Below are positions 8,029 through 16,379 of a stretch of 64,000 bases of DNA, piece by piece. The first letter of the stretch is position 1, and every line of letters begins with the position of its first letter. The position numbers and the translations under genes were made by a program. The stretch spans positions 122,924 to 186,923 of the forward strand of contig CAMOIE010000002.1 of the NCBI GenBank assembly GCA_946615905.1. Reading direction: 5' to 3'. The stretch is from an uncultured Treponema sp. (GTDB lineage Bacteria; Spirochaetota; Spirochaetia; Treponematales; Treponemataceae). The notes beneath the pieces are model-generated. The model was given only the letters and a program-made list of their open reading frames with translations. It had not been told where the DNA came from and ran no database searches.

Positions 8029-8464
8029 TTCTTTCACCTCTCTTTGTTCAAGTCGGTATGAGCATTTTAGCACGGATTGCGGATAAAATCACCTGTTGAT
8101 TTCATCAAGATTCTGCATTTACTCCCCTTCCTGTTCGTTTTCTCACAGGGCTGCCGTCCGGGCTGTATTCGTCCGCAAATGCCGCCTTCGCTATGTCTGA
8201 CTTGAAGACCCTGCGGATATTCCTGTATTCCTTGTGAGCGTCAAAAGTTTTTCTCCCGCTACGCAGACGGGCTGAGAGGTGAAAAACGGACTGCGCCAGG
8301 CCTGGAGCTGCGGAGTTCGGGAGCGTGAGCGGACGAATGAGGGTTACCGAACAGCGGAAGACCACAATGCAAAAAGCCCTCGCGCCCAAATTCTTATCTT
8401 TTACCTATTTATTATTCAGCGGAATTTGCCGAAATTTAAAAGAGATTAATCTTTTGGAGCACAT
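8029..8464. other. Long gap with a possible gene remnant and GC-rich repeat DNA
   Basis: No intact gene is supported. On the minus strand, 8105-8250 encodes a protein-like tail (KEYRNIRRVFKSDIAKAAF, then DEYSPDGSPVRKRTGRG) that lacks a start and runs backward into GC-rich DNA (8260-8390) beginning with GGGCG like the dispersed elements elsewhere. That looks like the end of a gene whose 5' part was lost to repeat insertion. GGAG at 8456-8459 is the SD of the next gene. Confidence 0.35.
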
Positions 8465-11400
8465 GTGACTTCGGGACAAAAAATTGCCGCCTCACTGCTT
8501 GTCACTGTCCTTGCCTTTGCCGCCTTTACGCTTCTTTCGTTCGCGGGGCTTTTCCCGCTTTTTGAGACGAAATTCTATCAGCCGGGCGTGCGGGACAAAA
8601 TCGAGCAGAGAATCAGCGGCATTGCGTCGATACAAGAGGAATATTCGCAGACTCTGGCGGACCGTTTTTACAAATTTTCAACGGACGCGGACGTACTGTC
8701 TTTAAATGATCGAGAACCACGCTCCCAAGCCTACGAGAAATTCAATTTGCTCAAAAACGAGTCGGTCCCGCTTACCGGAGTGCGCATTATCGCCCAGAAC
8801 GGCAGGAGCCTGATTTTCTCATCCTTCCCGGCGGACATTCTCAAGCAGGACAAGGGGAAAGTCTCCTACGCAAATTACGACAAGCTTTCCGAGATTCCAT
8901 TTGCCGAACTCGACTGCGCTGACCTGGCTTCTTCTGATTCCGGGGAGAAATTCAAAGTCCTATGCGACGACAAGCGGATTTTGTACGCCTTCCCCTTTGT
9001 CGCTTCTGACGGGGCTTTGTCAGGCTCTATTGTCTTTTATTGCTCGCCATCTGACTTGGGCCGTCTGCTGATTGCACGGAATGCGGTCTCCCTGAACGAA
9101 AAATCCTCATTTTTGACCGTCAAGGCTTCTAGGGCTGGTGGATATCTTTTCGGCCTTCCAGAGAATGATTCCCGTCTGCCCGATGATGCTGAGAGCCAGA
9201 TTGAGGGGCAGGTCCGAGAGATTTGGGAAGCGGCGGCCGGACTTCCGACTGGAACTTTTGACTTTAAGACTATCTCTTTTACCGAGCGGCAGGAAAGTCA
9301 GGCTGAGAACGGCGAGAAAATTCAAGCCGGAGCGGCAAAAAAAGTCGCCTTTGTGATTTTCACCCGGACTGGCAAAAACGGCGGGATGATTTCATGGCTT
9401 TTCCCGGAAACGATTTTCTCGATTACCCGCGAAGTGAAAATTCTTCTTTTGGGGCTGCTTTTTGTCACATTGTATCTGATTGTCTTTTTGCTCTTCAATA
9501 TCCGCCGCGACGACATGACTGTAATCCGCGCGAGGTTGCGGCAGATCAAGGGGGCGATTGAAAAGGAATATTCAGCGCGCAAGGCTCAGGGGGAGAAGAA
9601 TTTCGGGGCGGAACTGACCGCACGCAAAAAGGACTTTAAGGCGGAGCTTGAAAAATCCCTCGGAAAGAGAATCAAAAAGCACGAGAGCGAATTCAACGCG
9701 GTCTTTGAAGAGACCTGGCGGGATATTTTCCTCGATTTGGGTCAGACTCCGGCGACCGGTCATTTGAACGGAATCCAGACTTCCGGCATTAATATAGAAG
9801 AATTACGCGCCATGCTCGAAGAGATTTTGGGCAGCGGAAAGCTCAAGATTCAGGCCAATGTCGCGCCGGCCCAGCCAGTTTATTCTCAAGTCGCAACTCC
9901 CGCTCCAAAAGAGGAGGAGCCAGAAGCTCTTGAAGAAGTCGAGTCGCTTGAAGAAGTGCCTGAGGCCGAATCCGTGGAAGAAGTCGAGTCGCTTGAGGAA
10001 GTGCCTGAGGCTGAATCAGTGGAAGAAGTCGAGTCTCTTGAGGAAGTGCCAGAGGCCGAATCTGTGGAAGAAGTCGAGTCGCTTGAGGAAGTGCCAGAGG
10101 CCGAATCCGTGGAAGAAGTCGAGTCTCTTGAGGAAGTGCCAGAGGCCGAATCCGTGGAAGAAGTCGAGTCTCTTGAGGAAGTGCCAGAGGCCGAATCCGT
10201 GGAAGAAGTCGAGTCGCTTGAGGAAGTTCCCGAAGCTGAGTCTGCGGAAGAAGTCGAGTCTCTTGAGGAAGTGCCAGAAGCCGAATCTGCGGAAGAAGTC
10301 GAGTCTGTCGAAGAAGTTCCAGAAGCTGAGTCCGTGGAAGAGGCCGAGTCGCTTGAAGAGGTGCCGGAAGCTGAGTCTGTGGAAGAAGTCGAGTCAGTTG
10401 GTGAGGTGCCGGAAGCTGAGTCCGTGGAGGAAGTCGAGTCTCTTGAGGAAGTGCCTGAGGCCGAATCTGCGGAAGAAGTCGATTCGCTTGACGAAGTGCC
10501 GGAAGCTGAATCTGCGGAGGAAGTTGCCGAAGCGGAATCGGTGGAAGTAGCCGAATCGATAGAAGAAATGCAGAAAGCTGACTCTCAAGAAAAAGTTGCT
10601 CCCGAAATCAAGGACTTTGCCGACATTCCTGCGGATGCTATTGCTCCGTCAGAATTTATCGATATTGAAGAACTGACTCCAGAAGGATATTCTGTCGAAA
10701 TTCCAGAATTCTCAGAGTTTGAGCTTGAAACTCCTGACAGGAGCCAAAAAATCGAGCCGGATGATTCCTTTGTCGCAGACTTTACGACTAAAAATCCTGA
10801 TTTCTCATTCCTTGATGAAGAAGAAGACCTTACGCCCGATATTGAAGAAAATCCTGATTTCGATGAGGAAGGGCAATATTCTGTGGAGCCAATTGCGCCT
10901 GTTGAAACGGAACCTGAGTCTGACGATGTTGCAGAAGATGTTTTTGGGGAACGAACATTTCAGATGCCACCGCTCACATCGTTAAAAAATATTGTGGAAA
11001 AAGAAGACGAGAACAATTCAATGGCTAGTCTTTCTGTCGAGCCTGAAAATTTTGAAATTCCTGCTAAAGAAGAGCCTCCTGTAGCCGAAAATATTAAAGC
11101 CCCCACAGAAGAAATCGTAGAATCTTCTCCTGTGGACGAAAAAGTTGAAGAACTGGAAGAGCTTGACCCCGCCGGAGACTTGGAAGAACTTGAACCTGTC
11201 GAATCCGGCTTGGACGAGCATTTTATGTTCACCTCTTTCGGGGCAAACACTAATGATATTACGATTCTGAGCGAGGGAACTTCTGATTCCTTAGAGAATG
11301 CTTCCGAAGCTGAAAATTTAAAAACCGAGGAGACTAAAATGCCTGCATTAGAACCTGCTATTGTTGAACACGCCGACGGAACTTTCACCGTCTCCAAAGA

Positions 11401-11470
11401 TGATGGATACGCCAACGTAAAAATTGACGCTGACTTCAAGAGTCTTGTCGAGTCGGTCTTAGGCCGCTAA
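8465..11470 (+). CDS. Membrane-anchored sensor-like protein with long acidic repeat region
   Basis: A 1001-aa protein starting at GTG 8465, 5 bases after GGAG. Residues 7-32 form a first membrane segment, 33-320 an extracytoplasmic domain of the PDC/dCache kind by layout (fold not proven), and 325-347 a second membrane segment. A charged coiled-coil-like stretch follows (about 350-430), then thirteen 15-residue repeats close to VEEVESLEEVPEAES (about residues 489-684) and a further acidic, low-complexity tail ending in NVKIDADFKSLVESVLGR. There is no kinase, GGDEF or MCP signalling domain. The layout recalls treponemal acidic repeat proteins such as Arp of T. pallidum, but only in style. The prepilin peptidase gene follows after 14 bases, so they are probably co-transcribed. 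Confidence 0.7.
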   Translation: MTSGQKIAASLLVTVLAFAAFTLLSFAGLFPLFETKFYQPGVRDKIEQRISGIASIQEEYSQTLADRFYKFSTDADVLSLNDREPRSQAYEKFNLLKNESVPLTGVRIIAQNGRSLIFSSFPADILKQDKGKVSYANYDKLSEIPFAELDCADLASSDSGEKFKVLCDDKRILYAFPFVASDGALSGSIVFYCSPSDLGRLLIARNAVSLNEKSSFLTVKASRAGGYLFGLPENDSRLPDDAESQIEGQVREIWEAAAGLPTGTFDFKTISFTERQESQAENGEKIQAGAAKKVAFVIFTRTGKNGGMISWLFPETIFSITREVKILLLGLLFVTLYLIVFLLFNIRRDDMTVIRARLRQIKGAIEKEYSARKAQGEKNFGAELTARKKDFKAELEKSLGKRIKKHESEFNAVFEETWRDIFLDLGQTPATGHLNGIQTSGINIEELRAMLEEILGSGKLKIQANVAPAQPVYSQVATPAPKEEEPEALEEVESLEEVPEAESVEEVESLEEVPEAESVEEVESLEEVPEAESVEEVESLEEVPEAESVEEVESLEEVPEAESVEEVESLEEVPEAESVEEVESLEEVPEAESAEEVESLEEVPEAESAEEVESVEEVPEAESVEEAESLEEVPEAESVEEVESVGEVPEAESVEEVESLEEVPEAESAEEVDSLDEVPEAESAEEVAEAESVEVAESIEEMQKADSQEKVAPEIKDFADIPADAIAPSEFIDIEELTPEGYSVEIPEFSEFELETPDRSQKIEPDDSFVADFTTKNPDFSFLDEEEDLTPDIEENPDFDEEGQYSVEPIAPVETEPESDDVAEDVFGERTFQMPPLTSLKNIVEKEDENNSMASLSVEPENFEIPAKEEPPVAENIKAPTEEIVESSPVDEKVEELEELDPAGDLEELEPVESGLDEHFMFTSFGANTNDITILSEGTSDSLENASEAENLKTEETKMPALEPAIVEHADGTFTVSKDDGYANVKIDADFKSLVESVLGR
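9930..10515 (+). repeat. In-frame 45-bp tandem repeats, about 13 units
   Basis: Units of 45 bp (for example starting at 9964, 10009 and 10054) encode the 15-residue acidic repeat. Units 2-7 are identical in protein and differ only at silent positions; later units diverge (VESVGEV, VDSLDEV). Confidence 0.95.
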
Positions 11471-11484
11471 AGGGGGAGGGGAGA

Positions 11485-11982
11485 ATGCCGGTCTGGCTTT
11501 GTGTAAAACTTGGAATCTATTTGCTTTTTGCAATTCCGCAGAGCCTGATTGACATAAAAAAACTACGCGCCCCCCTTTCAATTTCGATTTTTGCTTTTTT
11601 AATCCTTCTTGCATTTTATATTGCGGAAGGATTTTTTATGCCAAGACGACTTTTACTCAATTTTGTCCTGACTCTGGTTTTGGGACTTTTTCTTTCTCTT
11701 TTGATTTACATGGTTGCCCGGCTTCTGACATCCGGCGGGCTTGGCAAGGGGGACATTTGGTGGGGCTGCGTCACAGGCTTTATGTGCGGCTACCCTTCCG
11801 CTCTGATTGCTGTTTTTTTCTCGGCCCTGCTGGGGATTTTATATTACGTGTTTTTGGCCGTCCGCAAAAGGTCACTTAAAAAGGGCGGGGTAATTTACAA
11901 GCCATTTTTCGCAGTTCCATACGTTCCTTTTATCTCCGTGGGAGCCATTGTCGTTCAAGTTCTGTTTACCGTCTTGCGCTAA
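11485..11982 (+). CDS. Type IV prepilin peptidase (A24 family), catalytic domain only
   Basis: A 165-aa multi-pass membrane protein. Two conserved aspartates of the A24 family are visible: SLIDIKKLRAP near residue 23, and the GxGD motif as GLGKGDIWW near residue 90, followed by the usual F-x-G-xx-SA-x-A-x-FFSALLG segment. This is the aspartyl-protease half; the N-terminal methyltransferase domain of PilD-type enzymes is absent. The enzyme should cleave type IV prepilin-like leader peptides at the inner membrane. The SD AGGGGGAGGGGAG is very strong. No pilin or secretion genes lie nearby, so its substrates are elsewhere in the genome. It follows the acidic repeat protein by 14 bases. Confidence 0.85.
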   Translation: MPVWLCVKLGIYLLFAIPQSLIDIKKLRAPLSISIFAFLILLAFYIAEGFFMPRRLLLNFVLTLVLGLFLSLLIYMVARLLTSGGLGKGDIWWGCVTGFMCGYPSALIAVFFSALLGILYYVFLAVRKRSLKKGGVIYKPFFAVPYVPFISVGAIVVQVLFTVLR

Positions 11983-11999
11983 AACTGTATAATTTTGCC

Positions 12000-12413
12000 A
12001 TGAAAAAACAGACAGTTTTTGATGTCCGCACTTACGAGTGTGATTCTTATGGACACGTGAACAACGCAAATTACCTCAATTATCTTGAGTACGGGCGCAT
12101 GAGTTTTTTGCAGCAAATCGGCTTTGACTACGACGGAATCCTCAAAGAAGGCTTTTTCTTATACATCAGTCACATCGACATCCGCTACAAAGCTTCCGCC
12201 GTTTTCGGAGACACGCTGACGGTCGAGTCATATCCGGCGAAAATGGGGGCGGTCTCTGGTACATTCCACCAGACAATCAAAAATCAAAAAGGCATTCTCT
12301 GCGCTGAGGCTGACGTGACCTGGGCGACTGTAAAAGCCGGAGGCCAGCTGTCAAAAATGCCAGACAAATTCATAGTCCCCGGCCTGATTCCCGACCCGAA
12401 AGACTGGGAATAA
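12000..12413 (+). CDS. Hotdog-fold acyl-CoA thioesterase (YbgC/4HBT type)
   Basis: A 137-aa protein of standard family length. The active-site region YECDSYGHVNNANYLNYLE (residues 12-30) carries the Asp and the HVNN helix start of the 4HBT family; GTFHQTIKNQKG is the central strand. It hydrolyses acyl-CoA or acyl-ACP thioesters in the cytoplasm; the chain length cannot be read. There is no SD: TATAAT at 11988-11993 ends 6 bases before the ATG, so the mRNA probably starts at the start codon. Confidence 0.85.
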   Translation: MKKQTVFDVRTYECDSYGHVNNANYLNYLEYGRMSFLQQIGFDYDGILKEGFFLYISHIDIRYKASAVFGDTLTVESYPAKMGAVSGTFHQTIKNQKGILCAEADVTWATVKAGGQLSKMPDKFIVPGLIPDPKDWE

Positions 12414-12422
12414 AAAATTTGA

Positions 12423-12513
12423 GGGCGTTCCCGCCGTTCGGCGGTCGCTATGTCCGCCCTTCGCTACCGCTCATACCGCATTGCGGTACTTCGGGGCTAC
12501 CAGCGCTAACGCA
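12423..12513 (+). repeat. Modular GC-rich intergenic element, copy A
   Basis: Begins GGGCG, has GGCGGTCGCTATGTCCG and CCTTCGCT as conserved left part, an internal hairpin ACCGCA-T-TGCGGT after GCTCAT, and the conserved right end CTTCGGGGCTACCAGCGCT. It fills the gap before metN, which has almost no SD. Confidence 0.7.
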
Positions 12514-12531
12514 AAAAAATCAGGATTTTTT

Positions 12532-13575
12532 ATGGAAATAGAACTTAAAAAGCTTGTAAAATCTTACGTCTCTAGCGACAAGACTGCGACAGTTCATGCA
12601 GTCCGCGATGTCTCGCTCAAAATTCCGTCTAACACGGTCTTCGGAATTATCGGAAAATCCGGCGCAGGTAAGTCAACCCTCGTCCGCCTGATTAGTCTGC
12701 TTGAAAAGCCTGATTCCGGTGCCGTATATTACGGCGGCGAGAGGGTCGACGGGCTTTCAGGCAATGAATTGATTGCCCGCCGCCGCCGAATCGGAATGAT
12801 TTTCCAGAATTTCAACCTCTTTTCATCGAGAAATGCGGCCGGAAACGTCGCCTATCCTCTTGAAATCTGCGGCTACCCGAAAAATAAAATCAAATCCCGC
12901 GTTTTGGAACTGCTCGATTTGGTCGGCTTAAAGGACAGGGCTTCAGCCCCAATCTCAACGCTTTCCGGCGGACAGAAGCAGAGGGTGGCAATCGCACGCG
13001 CCCTTGCAAACGACCCGGACATTCTCTTTTGCGATGAGGCGACGAGTGCCCTGGACCCCGGAACAACAAAGTCAATCTTGCAGCTTATCCGCGACATTCA
13101 GAAAAAGATGAACCTCACGGTCGTAATGATTACCCATCAGATGGAAGTCGTCCGCGACTCATGCAGCCTTGTGGCGGTCGTAAATGACGGCGAGATTGTC
13201 GAGACCGGCTCCGTCCACGAGATTTTCACAAATCCCCGCTCTCCTGTCACAAAGGACTTTCTTTCAAATCTCGGTCCATCGGATTCAGATTCTGACGAGC
13301 CTTCAAAAGACGGTATCGTCCGCTGGTCTTCGGGCGGCGGCAAATACGTCCTGCATTTTGTGGACAATCTTACTGACGAGCCAGTTTTGAGCAGACTTTC
13401 CCGCCAATTTGACATTGAATTCAATATCCGGGCTGGCGGAATCCAGAACGTCCAGGGCAAAAAAGTCGGCCAGCTTGTCGCAGACTTTGACGGAACTGCG
13501 GAAGAAGTCGAGAAGGCTGTCGCATACTTAAAATCCAGCGGAATCGGCGTAGAGCTTGCCGACGGTCAACAGTAA
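12532..13575 (+). CDS. metN: Methionine ABC importer ATP-binding protein
   Basis: A 347-aa ATPase. Walker A GKSGAGKST at 41-49, Q-loop in GMIFQNFNLF, signature LSGGQ near 144, Walker B ILFCDEATSALD, and switch histidine in MITHQ. The C-terminal 80 residues (DGIVRWSSGGG, then LSRQFDIEFNIRAGGIQ) form the NIL domain that senses methionine in MetN. The start is ATG 12532; the frame is open upstream only through repeat DNA. It pairs with metI 11 bases downstream. It energises import of methionine, D-methionine or related amino acids. The substrate-binding lipoprotein MetQ is not encoded alongside. Confidence 0.92.
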   Translation: MEIELKKLVKSYVSSDKTATVHAVRDVSLKIPSNTVFGIIGKSGAGKSTLVRLISLLEKPDSGAVYYGGERVDGLSGNELIARRRRIGMIFQNFNLFSSRNAAGNVAYPLEICGYPKNKIKSRVLELLDLVGLKDRASAPISTLSGGQKQRVAIARALANDPDILFCDEATSALDPGTTKSILQLIRDIQKKMNLTVVMITHQMEVVRDSCSLVAVVNDGEIVETGSVHEIFTNPRSPVTKDFLSNLGPSDSDSDEPSKDGIVRWSSGGGKYVLHFVDNLTDEPVLSRLSRQFDIEFNIRAGGIQNVQGKKVGQLVADFDGTAEEVEKAVAYLKSSGIGVELADGQQ

Positions 13576-13586
13576 GGGGGAGAAAA

Positions 13587-14252
13587 ATGACAGATTTTGC
13601 AACAATTTGGGCGTTGATTTCAAAGGCAACGGTCGAAACTTCGATAATGGTCGTTTTCTCAACCCTCTTCTCAGTCCTGATAGGTCTTCCACTCGGAGTG
13701 ATTCTTTACGCGACCGGCTCTGAGTACGGACTTTTCCCAAAGCCTGTTCTGAACAACATTCTCTCAAGAGTCATCGATGTTTTGCGCTCATTTCCATTTG
13801 TAATCTTGATGGTCGTCCTCTTTCCCCTTTCCCGCCTTATTTTAAAGACGGCAATCGGAACTGCGGCCACAATCATTCCGCTTTCAATCGCGGCTGCCCC
13901 CTTTGTCGCCCGCGTAATCGAGTCGGCCTTAAAGGAAGTGGATCCCGGCGTGATTCAGGCGGCCCGTGCAATCGGCTCCACGAATTTCCAGATTATCCGC
14001 AAAGTCCTTCTGCCGGAAGCCCTTCCTGCCCTCATTGACGGACTTACGCTCACAATAATCAATATAATCGGCTACTCGGCTATGGCCGGCGTAATCGGAG
14101 GCGGCGGACTTGGAAACCTGGCAATCAACTACGGCTACCAGCGCTTCCGCTCCGACATTTTGATTTCCGCCGTTCTTGTAATCTTGATTTTGGTAGAAGT
14201 CGTCCAAACTGTTGGAACAAGCATCGCTGTCGCAATGATGAAAAGACGCTAA
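13587..14252 (+). CDS. metI: Methionine ABC importer permease
   Basis: A 221-aa permease with about five membrane segments, the usual MetI size. It has the EAA-loop contact region ARAIGSTNFQIIRKVLLPEALP (residues about 131-152, here given in part: ARAIGSTNF, KVLLPEALP) and the C-terminal GVIGGGGLGNLAINYGY. SD AAGGGGGAG precedes ATG 13587. It forms the membrane channel with MetN. The operon ends here facing the convergent guaA gene. Confidence 0.92.
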   Translation: MTDFATIWALISKATVETSIMVVFSTLFSVLIGLPLGVILYATGSEYGLFPKPVLNNILSRVIDVLRSFPFVILMVVLFPLSRLILKTAIGTAATIIPLSIAAAPFVARVIESALKEVDPGVIQAARAIGSTNFQIIRKVLLPEALPALIDGLTLTIINIIGYSAMAGVIGGGGLGNLAINYGYQRFRSDILISAVLVILILVEVVQTVGTSIAVAMMKRR

Positions 14253-14306
14253 CTGAATCCAGCAATTCGCAGTGTTCGATTGGCATGGAGGCAAACCCCT
14301 TGTCGC

Positions 14307-16250
14307 TTACTCCCATCCGAATGTTGCCGGGGGCTTGTTAGTCAAATCGTAGAAAATCGCATCAACGTAGGGCAATTTTGCTATTTGCGCGACAATTTTC
14401 CGCAAGTCCTCCATCGGAAGGGGAGCAAAGCGGGCGGTCATCACGTCCTCGGAGCAGACCGGGCGAAGGACAATCGAGCAGCGTTCCGCGCTTGAGGCAT
14501 AAGGAATGTTGATTGTCAAATGCTGGAAAATCTTATTGTACCAGCCAGACTTGTGCAGGGCTGTCAGAACTATGTCGTCAGCATCGCGGGTTTGGTCAAG
14601 GCGGCGGCGGTCGCAGTAGCCTTCCTGCAAGGTCAAGTCCTCGGTCTTTACGGCAGGATTTTGCCAGAGGCAGATGACAGTGCGGTTTATATACTGGGCG
14701 GCGTTAGTAATCTGGCTTGAGGCGGCCTCCAGTTTTTCCCAGAATTTCGGAAGGTGGTAAAAGCCTCCATCTTCTTCCGCGAATTTAAGGACTGCGGGGA
14801 AGCGGTAAGTTCTGAAATCCCCCTGAACGCCGACAGAGCGGACTGGAAGGACATATTTTTTGAGATTCTTCGTGCAGTTTTCGCAGAACTGGGTGACTTC
14901 GATTTTTTCGATTTCTTTTTTAGCCTTCTCAAAGTCAGCCTTGTCGCTGTCAGACATTTTGCCGTCAGAGCAGAGGACGTTGATTGAAAGTCCGGGGCCT
15001 GGGAATGGGTGGCGCATGACCAAATCTTCTGTGAGACCGATTTTCTTTCCGATTGAGCGGACTTCATCTTTATAAAGGTCTTTGAGCGGCTCTATAATCA
15101 GGCCTTTCGCGATTAATTCCTGAATGCCTGCGACCCGGTTGTGGTGGGTTTTGATTGTCTTTGAGTTTTTAGTTCCGCCAGACTCGATGATGTCCGGGTA
15201 CAATGTTCCCTGGGCCAGCATCCATTCCGGTGCGGCCTTGCCAGAAGTCGCCTTGCCGGCCAATTTTGCAAGGACATCTCCTGAAGTCGCGCAGGTGTCG
15301 ATTCCACATTTTGCAACCACAGAGTCACGCACGGTGATGAAATTCTCGCCGACCGCCATTCGTTTTTTCTGCGGGTCGGTCAGACCTTTGATTGCGGCAA
15401 GGAAAGACTCGGAAGCGTCCTCAACGATGAAATTTGTAAAGCCGTGGTCATGGTAGGCCTTGGCGACGTTGGCCGACTCGTTTTTGCGCATAAAGCCGTT
15501 GTCGATATGGAGTCCGAGGACCCGTTCCTGACCTAGAGCCTTGTTCAAAAGTGCGAATGCAACCGTAGAGTCGACCCCGCCTGAAAGGAAAAGAAGGACG
15601 TTTTTGCCCTCCGCATCATGTCGGATTGAGTCGAGAATGTGGCTCAAAACTGCGTCTTCGTCCCAGTTTTTCTCCATGCGGCAGATTTTTGCGAAATTCT
15701 CAAAAATCTTGTTGCCTTCTGGGGTGTCCTTGACTTCGCAGTGGCACTGGAGAGAAAAGCGTTTTTTTGCCAGATTTTGAACGGCCGCGAATGGGCAGTC
15801 TTTTGTTCTTCCGATGACCTCGAATCCGTCCGCCAGAGAGAGAACTCCGTCCTGGTGGCTCATCCAGACTTGACTTCCGTCAGAAAGCCCTGCAAAAAGC
15901 GGGGATGACTTTCCTGAGTCAGTCAGATTCAAATGGGCGATTCCGAACTCTCCGACTTCCGCCTTTCCGACTTCCGCACCGTAGGATTTTGCCATGAGCT
16001 GGTGGCCGTAGCAGAGACCTAAAATCGGCAAATCCAAATCTAAAATTTTCTCGTTAAATTCCGGGATATTTGACTCGTAGACTGAGGCAGGCCCGCCTGA
16101 AAATACGATTCCCTTTGCATTGTCAAAAACTGAAAGGTCTGCCGACGGAAGGGCGATTTCTGAGTAGTAGCCCATCATGCGGAATCTTTTTGCGATTAAA
16201 TGCGCGTACTGGGAGCCGAAATCCAGAACGACAATCTTAGAACGTGACAT
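14307..16250 (-). CDS. guaA: GMP synthase (glutamine-hydrolysing), long form
   Basis: A 647-aa protein making GMP from XMP, glutamine and ATP in the cytoplasm. The class I amidotransferase domain has the nucleophile C80 in GLCYGHQ and the His/Glu pair as H170-C-E172, where most relatives have HPE. The ATP-pyrophosphatase P-loop SGGVDST is at 223-229. It is about 120 residues longer than E. coli GuaA; the extra sequence lies after HPFPGPGL in the C-terminal dimer domain (CSDGKMSDSDKADF, then CENCTKNLKKYVLP), as in long eukaryote-like GMP synthases. The C-terminus KPPATFGWE matches the family. SD CAGGAG precedes ATG 16250. Confidence 0.95.
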   Translation of the reverse strand: MSRSKIVVLDFGSQYAHLIAKRFRMMGYYSEIALPSADLSVFDNAKGIVFSGGPASVYESNIPEFNEKILDLDLPILGLCYGHQLMAKSYGAEVGKAEVGEFGIAHLNLTDSGKSSPLFAGLSDGSQVWMSHQDGVLSLADGFEVIGRTKDCPFAAVQNLAKKRFSLQCHCEVKDTPEGNKIFENFAKICRMEKNWDEDAVLSHILDSIRHDAEGKNVLLFLSGGVDSTVAFALLNKALGQERVLGLHIDNGFMRKNESANVAKAYHDHGFTNFIVEDASESFLAAIKGLTDPQKKRMAVGENFITVRDSVVAKCGIDTCATSGDVLAKLAGKATSGKAAPEWMLAQGTLYPDIIESGGTKNSKTIKTHHNRVAGIQELIAKGLIIEPLKDLYKDEVRSIGKKIGLTEDLVMRHPFPGPGLSINVLCSDGKMSDSDKADFEKAKKEIEKIEVTQFCENCTKNLKKYVLPVRSVGVQGDFRTYRFPAVLKFAEEDGGFYHLPKFWEKLEAASSQITNAAQYINRTVICLWQNPAVKTEDLTLQEGYCDRRRLDQTRDADDIVLTALHKSGWYNKIFQHLTINIPYASSAERCSIVLRPVCSEDVMTARFAPLPMEDLRKIVAQIAKLPYVDAIFYDLTNKPPATFGWE

Positions 16251-16269
16251 AAAAATCTCCTGTTTTCAA

Positions 16270-16379
16270 AAAATTGCGCACGGCCGTGTAGTGGTGCGTA
16301 GCAGTGCCGGCTTTGAGCCGGTACCGCGCGTGAGCAAGCCACGGAAGGGCCAAAAGCTCAATGCCCATGCGCCCAAAAG
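16270..16379 (-). repeat. GC-rich intergenic element, loose relative of the modular family
   Basis: Read on the minus strand it starts TTTTGGGCG, contains GCCCTTCCG and GCTCACGCG, then the hairpin CCGGCTCAAAGCCGG. Similar order to copies A-D but less conserved. It separates pectate lyase from guaA. Confidence 0.4.

Noticed and set aside
8105..8389. 94-codon minus-strand ORF as an intact gene
   Set aside because: Its 5' two thirds are repeat-like DNA with no SD; only the 3' part looks protein-like, so a remnant is more likely.
9930..10515. Possible CRISPR array
   Set aside because: Repeats are contiguous, without spacers, and are in frame within a protein gene.
9858..10550. 230-codon basic ORF in another frame of the acidic repeats
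   Set aside because: It is a frame shadow of the 45-bp repeats; no SD, promoter or plausible fold.
10960..11439. 159-codon Ser-rich antisense ORF
   Set aside because: Reflects the acidic codons of the sense gene; low complexity and no start signals.
12414..12531. Possible SAM riboswitch or other leader upstream of metN
   Set aside because: The gap is filled by modular repeat copy A; no S-box core or attenuator is visible.
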